This document shows positions 1 to 7,867 of a stretch of DNA of 64,000 bases, piece by piece (position 1 is the stretch's first letter; every line of letters begins with the position of its first letter). A program made the position numbers and the translations under genes. The DNA comes from CAYWCV01 sp964629885 (GTDB taxonomy: Bacteria; Bacteroidota; Rhodothermia; Balneolales; CAYWCV01), in assembly GCA_964629885.1 (NCBI GenBank), contig CAZVRJ010000001.1, positions 73,292 through 137,291 on the forward strand, read 5' to 3'. The notes below the pieces were generated by a model. That model was not told the DNA's origin. It did not search any database and saw only the letters and a list, made by a program, of their open reading frames with translations.

Positions 1-270
1 AACGCGTCCACGCTTCTTGATGTCGATCTGAGCAATGTAGGGCGAAACTATTGGGAAGATACGCTCAACACCCACGTTGTTGGAGATCTTACGAACCGTG
101 AATGTGCGGCTTGCGCCTGCGCCACGGATTGAGATCACAACACCTTCGTACTGCTGAATACGCTCTTTTTCGCCTTCACGCACACGGTAGTGGATATTTA
201 CGGTATCGCCAGGATTGAATTCAGGCAATTCGCGTGCCTGGGTATTGTCGATAAGTTTGATGATGTTCAT
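1..270 (-). CDS. rplS: 50S ribosomal protein L19 (3' end outside window)
   Basis: Structural protein of the large ribosomal subunit, near the 30S-50S interface. The first 90 codons are visible and the gene runs off the left edge. The translation starts MNIIKLID and contains the L19 hallmarks FNPGDTV, RIQQYEGVVI, SRTFTVRKIS and GVERIFP. The ATG at 270 follows trmD by 27 bases, so it is the last visible gene of the leftward ffh-rpsP-rimM-trmD-rplS operon. The assignment is firm; the C-terminus cannot be checked. Confidence 0.97.
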   Translation of the reverse strand, partial: MNIIKLIDNTQARELPEFNPGDTVNIHYRVREGEKERIQQYEGVVISIRGAGASRTFTVRKISNNVGVERIFPIVSPYIAQIDIKKRGRV

Positions 271-297
271 CGTTTCTTCCTTAACTGGCTGGGCTGT

Positions 298-993
298 TTA
301 GTGTTCATTCAAAAATTTGTCGTAGAGATCCGGACGAAGTCGCTTCGTCCTTTCCAGAGCATTGTCATGCCTCCATGCTTCGATTTTGGCGTGGTCGCCA
401 CCCAACAGGATATCGGGAACCCTCCATCCGTTGAATTCAGCAGGCCTTGAGTACGCTTCGCAGTCGAGGAGCCCATCTTGGAATGAGTCGTTCAATGCGC
501 TTACCGCATCTCCGAGCACTCCTGGTAGTAACCTCGCCACGGCATCGACAATAACTAGTGCGGGAAGCTCACCTCCCGATAGTACAAAGTCGCCTAGGCT
601 GTATTCTTTGGTAACCACATGGTCGCGTATCCGCTGGTCGACCCCCTTGTAGTGTCCGCACAAAATGACAACCCTGTTTAACCCAGACAGCTTGTTAGCC
701 TCGGTCTGTGTAAACGGGATACCATCTGGTGCCATGAAGAGGATTTCGTCGTAGTCCCCCGCAGCTTTCAGCGACTCTATGCAAGAGTAGATGGGCTGCG
801 GTGTGAGGACCATTCCGGGTCCACCTCCATACGGGGTGTCGTCAACCTTTCGGTGCTTGTCTACCGAGTAGTCGCGAAGATCATGGATGTGAACATCCAA
901 CAGCCCTTTATCGCGGGCTTTCTTCACGATGCTGTGCTCCAATGGGGAACGCAGCAGGTCGGGTACAGCACTTATCAGATCGAAACGCATCAC
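298..993 (-). CDS. trmD: tRNA (guanine-N1-)-methyltransferase TrmD
   Basis: Methylates N1 of G37 next to the anticodon using S-adenosylmethionine, which prevents frameshifting. The 231-residue product has the usual family length. It shows the TrmD signatures MRFDLISAVPDL at the N-terminus, DTPYGGGPGMVL, the knot-forming LCGHYKGVDQR and SLGDFVLSGGE. The start overlaps the rimM stop by 4 bases, which suggests translational coupling. The order rpsP-rimM-trmD-rplS is the classical one. Confidence 0.97.
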   Translation of the reverse strand: MMRFDLISAVPDLLRSPLEHSIVKKARDKGLLDVHIHDLRDYSVDKHRKVDDTPYGGGPGMVLTPQPIYSCIESLKAAGDYDEILFMAPDGIPFTQTEANKLSGLNRVVILCGHYKGVDQRIRDHVVTKEYSLGDFVLSGGELPALVIVDAVARLLPGVLGDAVSALNDSFQDGLLDCEAYSRPAEFNGWRVPDILLGGDHAKIEAWRHDNALERTKRLRPDLYDKFLNEH

Positions 994-1544
994 AGATCCA
1001 ACAGGTCGTCAATGTCAACAACGGTCACGGTTTGTGCGTCATCGTCCACATCATCGACATATACGTCGACGAATGGGATGAGAACTTCCCCTTTTCCTTT
1101 GATATGTAATCTAAGGATGGGGTGTGCCGGGTTGTCGACGATTTCGATCACGTTGCCAATGGTGTTGCCATTGGTGTCGAGCACCGAGTATCCTGCTAGG
1201 TCGTCGCCATCTTCTTCATCGAAGAGGTCAACTGATCCCGTTTCCACAAGTACTTGGCGTCCGATGAATGCTGTTGCGGCGTTGCGGTCAGCAACCATTT
1301 CCAAAATCACAAAGAACATTTGCTTTTCGCCCTGAACCGACAGTCTCGCCGACTGTACGCGCCAAGGCTGCAGCATCCCAAAATCGCCCGACATATAGAC
1401 GGTTTCGACGTTAAGAAGCTGGTTTGGCAATGGCAGATCGATACGGATGCCGATTTCGCCCTTCAATCCATGAACTTTGGTCACCGTGCCAATGGCGTCG
1501 AATGCCGAGTTTGGATTGTTGTCAGGTTTCATGTCGGTACCCAT
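990..1544 (-). CDS. rimM: 16S rRNA processing protein RimM
   Basis: Assembly factor for the 30S head that binds ribosomal protein S19. The 184-residue product has the two-domain RimM layout: an N-terminal barrel beginning AIGTVTKVHGLKGE near residue 17, and a C-terminal PRC-like barrel with GYSVLDTNGNTIG and LIPFVDVYV. The tail is very acidic. It sits 17 bases after rpsP and overlaps trmD by 4 bases. The ATG at 1544 is used; an in-frame ATG four codons later (MKPDNN) is an alternative. Confidence 0.93.
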   Translation of the reverse strand: MGTDMKPDNNPNSAFDAIGTVTKVHGLKGEIGIRIDLPLPNQLLNVETVYMSGDFGMLQPWRVQSARLSVQGEKQMFFVILEMVADRNAATAFIGRQVLVETGSVDLFDEEDGDDLAGYSVLDTNGNTIGNVIEIVDNPAHPILRLHIKGKGEVLIPFVDVYVDDVDDDAQTVTVVDIDDLLDL

Positions 1545-1561
1545 CCTCTCTACCTGGAGGA

Positions 1562-2257
1562 TTAGGCTTCTTTATTCTCTTCGCCTTCGGCGCTTTCGGT
1601 AGCTTCTTCGGCTGGAGCCTCTTCGGCAGCAGCTTCTTCGGCAGCAGCTTCTTCGGCAGGTGCCTCAGTTGCAACTTCCTCAACAGCTTCTGCTACCTCT
1701 GCGGCGGCTTCGGCTACTGGTGCCTCTTCGGCGACTTCAGTGGCTCCAGCAGCTTCGGCGGCTTCGGCGGCTTCGGCTTTGTCGGCTGCAGCTATAGCGG
1801 CAGCTTTGGCTTCCTCAGCAGCTGTAATGGCTGCTGCTTCTGCGGCTTTAACCTTGTCTACCTGTGCTTTCTTGTAGGCTTCTTCTTCTGCCTTCAGTCG
1901 TGCACGCATTGCGTCGGTGCCAGACTTGACAGTAGTATCGCCCTTCGAAGCTTTCCAAGCGTCGAGCGTTGTATTGATCTCTTCTTCCGACTTGCCCCAA
2001 CCAATTAGGTGCATGCGGAACAGGATACCTTCCTTCTTGAGGATGGAACGTACCGTGTCGGTAGGTTGGGCACCAGTCTTGAGCCAGTGAATGACTCGGT
2101 CGGTGTTGATAGTTACTTTGGTCACGGCGTTGATCGGGTTATAACGGCCGAGATCTTCGATGATACGACCGTCGCGCTTGGAACGCACGTCGGCTACCAC
2201 GATATGATAGTACGGCTTCTTCTTGCGACCATGCCGTTGGAGGCGGATTTTAACCAA
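1562..2257 (-). CDS. rpsP: 30S ribosomal protein S16 with long Ala/Glu-rich tail
   Basis: Small-subunit protein required for 30S assembly. The first roughly 80 residues are a normal S16 core: VKIRLQRHGRKKKPYYHIVV, DGRIIEDLGRYNP and WLKTGAQPTDTVRSIL. The family is usually 80-90 residues long. Here another 140 or so residues follow, a lysine-containing linker and then an almost pure Ala/Glu/Val segment (AAEEAAAEE-like). S16 proteins of Bacteroidota are also extended, so the tail is probably lineage-typical, but its job is unknown. It is the second gene of the operon, 44 bases after ffh. Confidence 0.95.
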   Translation of the reverse strand: MVKIRLQRHGRKKKPYYHIVVADVRSKRDGRIIEDLGRYNPINAVTKVTINTDRVIHWLKTGAQPTDTVRSILKKEGILFRMHLIGWGKSEEEINTTLDAWKASKGDTTVKSGTDAMRARLKAEEEAYKKAQVDKVKAAEAAAITAAEEAKAAAIAAADKAEAAEAAEAAGATEVAEEAPVAEAAAEVAEAVEEVATEAPAEEAAAEEAAAEEAPAEEATESAEGEENKEA

Positions 2258-2301
2258 TGTTAGCTCCTCTGGTTAAGTGTTGTTTCTGGTTGTTTAGTGG
2301 A

Positions 2302-3648
2302 TTATCGTCTTGGACTCGGTAAGCCCATGCCGGCTAGGCCTTGCATGGCTTTGCCCATCTTGCCCATACCCGACATTTGCTTCATCATCTTGCGCATCTG
2401 CTCGAACTGCTTGATCAGATCGTTCACGTCGCGAACCGTTGTGCCCGATCCGGAGGCGATGCGCTTACGACGGCTACCGTTTATTTTGTCGGGATTGCGA
2501 CGCTCGTCGAGCGTCATAGAGCGAATGATGGCTTCAATGGGTTTGAAGGCGTCGTCGTCGATGGGTAGGTCCTTCATGGCATTTCCCATGCCGGGAATCA
2601 TTGCCAACAAGTCCTTCATCGATCCCATGCGCTTGATCTGCTGCAGTTGATCGAGGAAGTCTTCGAGATTGAAGGTGTTGGAACGGATTTTCGAGTTGAG
2701 CTTCTTGGCCTGCTCTTCGTCGATCTGCTGCTGCGCGCGCTCAACAAGGGAGATCACATCACCCATGCCCAAGATGCGCTGGGCCATACGATCGGGATAG
2801 AACACGGAGATGGCATCCATCTTCTCGCCGGTGCTCATAAACTTGATCGGCTTCTCGACCACGTAGGTCACCGAGAGTGCCGCACCGCCCCGGGTGTCGC
2901 CATCGAGCTTTGATAGCACTACACCGTCGAAGTCGATGCGCTGGTTGAACTCACGTGCCGTATTCACAGCATCCTGACCGGTCATGGCGTCGACTACAAA
3001 AAGCGTCTCGTGCGGTTTGAGGATGCTCTTGATCTTGGCAACCTCGCTCATCATCTCCTCGTCGACATGCAAGCGCCCGGCGGTATCGACGATAAGCACA
3101 TCGCACATGGCCTTCTTGCAGGCATCGAGTGCCTCGGTGGCAACGCGAACGGCGTTCTTTTCCTCGATGGAGTACACCGGCACATTAATCTGTGCAGCTA
3201 GTGTTTTGAGCTGCTCAACGGCGGCGGGACGATAAACATCGGCCGCGGCGAGCATGGGCTTGCGTCCCTGGCTCTTGAGGAGATTGGCCAATTTGGCCGT
3301 AAATGTCGTTTTACCCGAACCTTGAAGACCCGCAATTAGGATGACGGTAGGCGGATTTGCCGCCATGCGGATGTCTTCTTTCTCCTTGCCGAGGATTCGA
3401 ACCAATTCGTCGTAAACGATCTTGGTGAACATCTGACCCGGCGAAACATTCGTGATCACACCCTCGCCTTCAGCGGCTTCCTTGATTCGGCGTGTGAATT
3501 CGCGGGCTACGTCGTAGTTGACGTCGGCGTCGAGAAGCGCCCTTCTGATCTCCCGTACGGTCTCGGCGATATTGACTTCGCTGATCCGGTTTTTTCCCGA
3601 TAGGGATTTAAAAGCGTCAGTAAACTTTGAGGAGAGATCGTCAAACAT
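2302..3648 (-). CDS. ffh: Signal recognition particle GTPase Ffh
   Basis: Protein core of the bacterial SRP. It binds signal peptides through its C-terminal M domain and docks with FtsY in a GTP-dependent cycle. The N domain is followed by the P-loop GLQGSGKT (residues 107-114), DTAGRL and a methionine-rich C-terminus (EQMRKMMKQMSGMGKMG). The frame stays open upstream to 3771, but homology begins at MFDDLSSKF, so the ATG at 3648 is chosen (448 aa). It heads the leftward operon; the SRP receptor gene ftsY lies far right at 59954. Confidence 0.97.
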   Translation of the reverse strand: MFDDLSSKFTDAFKSLSGKNRISEVNIAETVREIRRALLDADVNYDVAREFTRRIKEAAEGEGVITNVSPGQMFTKIVYDELVRILGKEKEDIRMAANPPTVILIAGLQGSGKTTFTAKLANLLKSQGRKPMLAAADVYRPAAVEQLKTLAAQINVPVYSIEEKNAVRVATEALDACKKAMCDVLIVDTAGRLHVDEEMMSEVAKIKSILKPHETLFVVDAMTGQDAVNTAREFNQRIDFDGVVLSKLDGDTRGGAALSVTYVVEKPIKFMSTGEKMDAISVFYPDRMAQRILGMGDVISLVERAQQQIDEEQAKKLNSKIRSNTFNLEDFLDQLQQIKRMGSMKDLLAMIPGMGNAMKDLPIDDDAFKPIEAIIRSMTLDERRNPDKINGSRRKRIASGSGTTVRDVNDLIKQFEQMRKMMKQMSGMGKMGKAMQGLAGMGLPSPRR

Positions 3649-3745
3649 GGCAATATGCCTTAGGTTATGCGGTGTAGCACGAATGCTGCGATGCAGAGAA
3701 CAGAAAGATACGGGATTCTTACGAACAATAAAAATATCCTGTTCT

Positions 3746-3827
3746 AATGCCACCACCCCCGTCCCCTCCACTGCGGCTCTTCGCTGCGCTCAGGGTAAAC
3801 TCTGGAGGGGACGGGGGTGGTGGCATT
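3746..3827. repeat. Perfect 25-bp inverted repeat with 32-base loop
   Basis: The arms at 3746-3770 and 3803-3827 are exact reverse complements, starting AATGCCACCACCCCC on the left. They are GC-rich and enclose 32 bases. The element lies in the divergent gap between ffh (leftward) and fabI (rightward), about 100 bases upstream of the ffh start. There is no T-run after it, so it does not look like an ordinary terminator. It could be a small dispersed palindromic repeat. It directly abuts the heptamer array at 3828. Confidence 0.85.
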
Positions 3828-3857
3828 TGTCCAATGTCCAATGTCCAATGTCCAATG
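3828..3857. repeat. 7-base tandem repeat (TGTCCAA x4)
   Basis: Four exact consecutive copies of TGTCCAA followed by a partial TG, directly after the inverted repeat and 58 bases before the fabI start. It is non-coding. It resembles the short tandemly repeated heptamers known from several bacterial phyla. A second heptamer array with a different unit lies at 61109. Confidence 0.9.
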
Positions 3858-3915
3858 AAATTAATTTTCGCTTATATTCTCGATAACAGATTCCAGCACA
3901 AAATTTTTTCTCAGA

Positions 3916-4761
3916 ATGTCGACATCTCAAGGTTACGGTTTGCTTAAAGGAAAGAAGGGCATCATATTCGGAGCCCTCGACGAACGTAGTCTCGCATGGA
4001 GAGTTGCTCTCGCCTGCCATCGCGAAGGAGCCGAGTTCGTTCTATCGAATGCGCCCATCGCGCTTCGTTTGGGTCAGCTGAATGCCCTCTCAGAGGCAAC
4101 TGGCGCACCAATTATTGGCTGCGACGTGAGCAAGAACGGAGAAGTTCATTCGCTCATGGAGCAGGTGAAAGAGCAACTAGGTGGCATCGACTTCATCCTT
4201 CATGCAATCGGCATGTCGCCCAACATTCGCAAGGCCAAAGAGTACACCGGCCTGAACTACGAATGGATGCACCAGACGCTGGACATCTCCGCCATTTCGC
4301 TGCACCGAATCATGCACTATGCCACCGAAGGCGTCGACGTACTGCGCGACGGTGGAAGCGTTGTCGCCCTGAGTTACATCGGTGCTCAACGCATCTTTTC
4401 GAAGTACAGCGACATGAATGATGCAAAGGCGCTTCTCGAAAGCATCGCCCGCAACTACGGAAGTCGTCTGGGCAAGCGCGGCATCCGTGTGAATTCCGTC
4501 TCTCAGGCGCCGACTTTAACATCGGCGGGCTCGGGTATTCAAGGCTTCGACGGTTTGTTCACTTTCGCTGATAAGCTGGCGCCGATGGGGAATCCCACGG
4601 CCGACGAATGTGCCGACTACTGCGTAACCTTGTTCTCAGACCTTACCCGCAAAGTGACCATGCAGAATCTCTTCCATGACGGTGGGTTTTCATCGAACGG
4701 CGTCAGCGAAGAGATGCTCAACGACCTAGCTGCTGTATGGGCTTTGAAGCAGGGTGAATAA
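3916..4761 (+). CDS. fabI: Enoyl-[acyl-carrier-protein] reductase (FabI type)
   Basis: Catalyses the last, NAD(P)H-dependent reduction of each round of type II fatty acid synthesis. The 281-residue SDR protein has an N-terminal nucleotide-binding region (GIIFGALDERSLAW) like the FabI pattern GIASDRSIAW. It also has the helix FILHAIGMSP, the catalytic Tyr-x6-Lys in KYSDMNDAK, and the FabI-like RVNSVSQAPTLTSAGSGI. Ten bases separate it from ruvC, giving a probable fabI-ruvC-ruvA operon. Confidence 0.9.
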   Translation: MSTSQGYGLLKGKKGIIFGALDERSLAWRVALACHREGAEFVLSNAPIALRLGQLNALSEATGAPIIGCDVSKNGEVHSLMEQVKEQLGGIDFILHAIGMSPNIRKAKEYTGLNYEWMHQTLDISAISLHRIMHYATEGVDVLRDGGSVVALSYIGAQRIFSKYSDMNDAKALLESIARNYGSRLGKRGIRVNSVSQAPTLTSAGSGIQGFDGLFTFADKLAPMGNPTADECADYCVTLFSDLTRKVTMQNLFHDGGFSSNGVSEEMLNDLAAVWALKQGE

Positions 4762-4770
4762 AATGACAAG

Positions 4771-5364
4771 ATGAGCGATCTCCCATCATCGTACCACGTA
4801 CTCGGGCTGGATCCTGGATCTAGGGTGATGGGATACGCAATACTCCTCTGCGAAGGGAAGAGCATGAAGGCGGTCGACATCGGGGTGCTTCGTCTCCACG
4901 AGACACAAGCACACCCCGACAGACTCGAACGCATCTTTGATTTGGTCACCTCCCTTATCGCAGAATATGCACCGATTGCTGTTGCAGTAGAGACACCGGT
5001 TTACGGCAAGGATCCGCTTGCCATGCTCAAACTCGGCCGCGCTCAGGCGGCCTGCATTTTGGCAGCCAGACTCCGCTTGACCGAGATTTGTGAGTATTAT
5101 CCAAAGATGGTAAAGAAGAGCGTGACCGGAAACGGAAACGCCAGCAAGTCGCAGGTGGCCTACATGCTTAGCAAGACGGTGCACCTCGCCGACGTAAAGC
5201 TCCCGGCCGATGCTACCGACGCCCTAGCCGTTGCCTGGTGCCATGTGCATCAGAGCCGATCGGCAGCGGCACCAATACCGGTCGTCAAGAGACGAGGCCA
5301 AGACAAAAAATCGGCCTGGACAGACTTTTTAGATAGCAACCCCGGACGAGTTACCAAACATTAA
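4771..5364 (+). CDS. ruvC: Holliday junction resolvase RuvC
   Basis: Endonuclease that cuts four-way recombination junctions and works with RuvAB. The four acidic catalytic residues are recognisable: Asp14 in GLDPGSRVMGYA, Glu74 in VAVETPVYG, and Asp147 and Asp150 in LPADATDALAVAWCH. The 197-residue length is slightly above the usual 170, with a basic C-terminal tail. It lies between fabI and ruvA with gaps of 9 and 4 bases. The motor gene ruvB is separate, at 62416. Confidence 0.96.
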   Translation: MSDLPSSYHVLGLDPGSRVMGYAILLCEGKSMKAVDIGVLRLHETQAHPDRLERIFDLVTSLIAEYAPIAVAVETPVYGKDPLAMLKLGRAQAACILAARLRLTEICEYYPKMVKKSVTGNGNASKSQVAYMLSKTVHLADVKLPADATDALAVAWCHVHQSRSAAAPIPVVKRRGQDKKSAWTDFLDSNPGRVTKH

Positions 5365-5368
5365 GATT

Positions 5369-5962
5369 ATGATAGCGCTACTGAGGGGCACACTGTTCGA
5401 AAAGAATCCGGACAGCATCATCATCGACGTAAATGGAGTGGGATACTCGGTGGGAGTATCGCGCCATACGAGCCAGTCGCTGCCCGAAGGTGACGAGCAT
5501 GTGACGCTATTCATTCACCATCATATAACCGAGGCGGGTCAGTCGTTGTACGGATTTCTCAAACGAGAAGATATGGCTCTGTTCGAAGAGCTTATCACCG
5601 TTAAGAGTATTGGTCCAAAGCTTGCCTTGGGCATATTGTCGGGCATGGGGACCTCCGAACTAATGGAGGCCATCGTACGGCAGGATGTGGCCGCGCTTTC
5701 GCGTGTACCGGGCATAGGTAAAAAAACAGCCGAGCGAATCATCCTTGAATTGCGCGACCGCGTTGACAAGAAAAGAAACGATATATCGGTACCTAATGGA
5801 ACCCCAGATGCCGATATAGCACGCGAAGCCATTGCGGCCCTTGAGGCTCTTGGATATCGCCGCGGATCTATGGATCAAGTCGTAGCAACGATATTACGTT
5901 CTCCTGATGCACCTCCTACCGCATCTGACGTGATCCGCCTAGCACTGAAGGCCGTGCAATAG
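5369..5962 (+). CDS. ruvA: Holliday junction DNA helicase subunit RuvA
   Basis: Tetrameric junction-binding subunit that loads RuvB. The 197 residues show domain I (MIALLRGTLFEKNPDSIIID), helix-hairpin-helix motifs (LAL-GILSGMGTSELM and LSRVPGIGKKTAERII) and a C-terminal RuvB-binding UBA-like domain (REAIAALEALGYRR). It starts 4 bases after ruvC, and the two are almost certainly co-transcribed. Confidence 0.97.
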   Translation: MIALLRGTLFEKNPDSIIIDVNGVGYSVGVSRHTSQSLPEGDEHVTLFIHHHITEAGQSLYGFLKREDMALFEELITVKSIGPKLALGILSGMGTSELMEAIVRQDVAALSRVPGIGKKTAERIILELRDRVDKKRNDISVPNGTPDADIAREAIAALEALGYRRGSMDQVVATILRSPDAPPTASDVIRLALKAVQ

Positions 5963-6015
5963 TAATGATTTAGTAATCATGAATTAACGATTCGGTGATG
6001 TAGAACCTATAATTT

Positions 6016-6021
6016 GGGAGG
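6016..6021 (+). promoter_or_regulatory. Shine-Dalgarno that fixes the response-regulator start
   Basis: GGGAGG four bases before the ATG at 6026 is a strong ribosome-binding site. An in-frame TTG at 6014 would overlap it and is therefore rejected as the start. It shows that canonical Shine-Dalgarno sequences are used by at least some genes here. Confidence 0.75.
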
Positions 6022-6025
6022 ATAC

Positions 6026-6751
6026 ATGGCAAATCAATCAAGTACTCAGAACGTTCAAAAGGATTCTGATACCGTGACGAAAAGCACCATCCTGATCGTC
6101 GACGACGAGAGAGACATTCTCGATCTGATCGAGTACAACCTAAAAAAAGAGGGGTTTGTGGTAGTGACGGCCGAAGACGGAGAAGAAGGAATAATGCGTG
6201 CTCGTCAAGTGAAACCCGACCTCGTGCTGCTCGACATTATGATGCCCAAGATGGACGGCTTGGAGGTGGTCGACATGATGCGACAGGATTCCGCCCTCAA
6301 AGACATCCCGGTAATATTCCTGACAGCAAGAAGCGACGAGAAGACCGAGGTGAAGGGCCTAGACCGTGGTGCCGATGATTTCCTGACCAAGCCCATATCA
6401 ACAACGAAATTGGTCTCGCGTATAAAGGCGGTATTGAGACGCTACTCCGAAGAAGAGTCTGAAGAAAAGGTGATTACGCGCCACGATCTCACCATCGACC
6501 GCGACCGTTTCATTGTGATCCGAAACGGAGTTGAGCACCATCTGCCGAAAAAAGAATTTGAACTGCTCTATTTTCTTGCATCCCGCAAGGGTAAAGTTCT
6601 CGACCGCCAAACATTGCTCAACGAGGTTTGGGGTAACAACATCTATGTTATAGATCGCACCATCGACGTTCACATCCGAAAAATTCGCGAGAAGCTTGGC
6701 GATAATTATATTGAGACGGTTAAAGGTGTAGGTTACCGTTTCAAGGAATAA
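6026..6751 (+). CDS. PhoB/OmpR-family response regulator
   Basis: DNA-binding output half of a two-component system. The receiver domain has the acidic pair in ILIVDDERD, phosphoacceptor Asp70 in LVLLDIMMPKMDG, Thr100 in IFLTAR, and Lys122 in LTKPIS. The C-terminal winged helix has LPKKEFELLYFLASRKGKVL and TIDVHIRKIREKLG. It is followed after 6 bases by its histidine kinase. The pair resembles PhoB/PhoR, but no phosphate transport genes are nearby, so the signal is not assigned. Confidence 0.93.
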   Translation: MANQSSTQNVQKDSDTVTKSTILIVDDERDILDLIEYNLKKEGFVVVTAEDGEEGIMRARQVKPDLVLLDIMMPKMDGLEVVDMMRQDSALKDIPVIFLTARSDEKTEVKGLDRGADDFLTKPISTTKLVSRIKAVLRRYSEEESEEKVITRHDLTIDRDRFIVIRNGVEHHLPKKEFELLYFLASRKGKVLDRQTLLNEVWGNNIYVIDRTIDVHIRKIREKLGDNYIETVKGVGYRFKE

Positions 6752-6757
6752 GATAAG

Positions 6758-7819
6758 GTGCAAAACTCCGTCTTCTCGGTCTTGGCGCTTCGTATAGCAG
6801 GCACGATTGCTGTCATCATTTTTGTGATGTCGAGTGCTTGGGGTATGACGCAATCTACATGGCAGGTCGTGCTCCCATATGCTGCGGCTGGGAGTTTGAT
6901 GATTCTGTTTGTGACCTACATCGTGTCACACCTGATCTTACAAAGCAGGGTGCAGTTGGTCATCAATGAACTCGACAATCTGGCTAACAAGCGCTTCTTC
7001 GACCACGAATATCTCGAAGTGAAGAAGCGAGATGAGTTGGATTTCATCTTGAACCGGCTCAACGACACATCAGACACCATCGAGCGCGAAATCCAGCGCC
7101 TGAAGCGGATGGAAAACTACCGCAAGGAGTTCATCGGCGACTTATCGCACGAGTTGAAGACTCCCATTTTTGCCATCCAAGGGTTTATTGAGACATTGTT
7201 AAACGGGGCACTCGAGGATCCGGAAGTTAACAGAGAATTTCTGCAGAAGGCGATGCGGAACGTAAACCGTCTCATAACCCTCACCAACGACCTAATGGAG
7301 ATTGCCAAGCTAGAAACCGGCGAGCTCAAGGTTAACCCCGTTGTGGTTACGCTGCGAACCATGATCACCGAGATTGTGGAAACATTGTACTACAAGGCTG
7401 AGCGCGAGCAGATTTCCATCGAAATTCAAGATATCGACCCATCGATGGCCGTTTTTGCCGATAGGAATCAAATACGGCAAGTAATGCTCAACTTGGTCGA
7501 GAACGCCATAAAGTACAACCGTCCGGGTGGTGCCGTTGTAATTGGGATTCGTCCCACACCGCAGACCGCCAAAAAAATCACCTTATTTGTTCAGGATACT
7601 GGCATTGGTATCGAGGCCAAGCATCTGCCTCGTGTTACCGAGCGATTCTACCGCATCGACAAGTCGCGATCGCGCGATAAAGGTGGAACCGGCTTGGGTC
7701 TGGCGATTGTAAAGCACATTATTGAAGCTCATCATGAACAGCTTACGGTCGAAAGCACGCCAAACGTGGGCTCCACATTCTCGTTTACTTTACAAAATGC
7801 CGCTTCCGTTTCGGGATGA
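6758..7819 (+). CDS. Membrane sensor histidine kinase, PhoR-like
   Basis: Partner kinase of the preceding response regulator. It begins with GTG at 6758, and there is no closer ATG before the membrane part. Two hydrophobic segments lie at about residues 8-28 and 38-60 with almost no extracytoplasmic loop. A HAMP-like linker and the dimerisation helix with His131 (GDLSHELKTP) follow, then the ATPase domain with NLVENAIKY, DTGIGIEAKHL and GTGLGLAIVKHII. The missing loop suggests it senses a membrane or cytoplasmic cue or a partner protein. Confidence 0.92.
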   Translation: MQNSVFSVLALRIAGTIAVIIFVMSSAWGMTQSTWQVVLPYAAAGSLMILFVTYIVSHLILQSRVQLVINELDNLANKRFFDHEYLEVKKRDELDFILNRLNDTSDTIEREIQRLKRMENYRKEFIGDLSHELKTPIFAIQGFIETLLNGALEDPEVNREFLQKAMRNVNRLITLTNDLMEIAKLETGELKVNPVVVTLRTMITEIVETLYYKAEREQISIEIQDIDPSMAVFADRNQIRQVMLNLVENAIKYNRPGGAVVIGIRPTPQTAKKITLFVQDTGIGIEAKHLPRVTERFYRIDKSRSRDKGGTGLGLAIVKHIIEAHHEQLTVESTPNVGSTFSFTLQNAASVSG

Positions 7820-7867
7820 TGCACTTGTTCGTTACCTTTAGAGTTAAGACACGAATCATCCCTTACT

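Noticed and set aside
1424..2008. Phe/Gly/Ser-rich 194-codon open frame opposite rpsP
   Set aside because: The odd composition is only the reverse complement of the Ala/Glu codons of the S16 tail.
6026..7819. True phosphate-regulon phoBR
   Set aside because: The proteins look PhoB/PhoR-like, but no pst or phoU genes are adjacent and the sensor has no distinctive phosphate feature, so no symbol is given.
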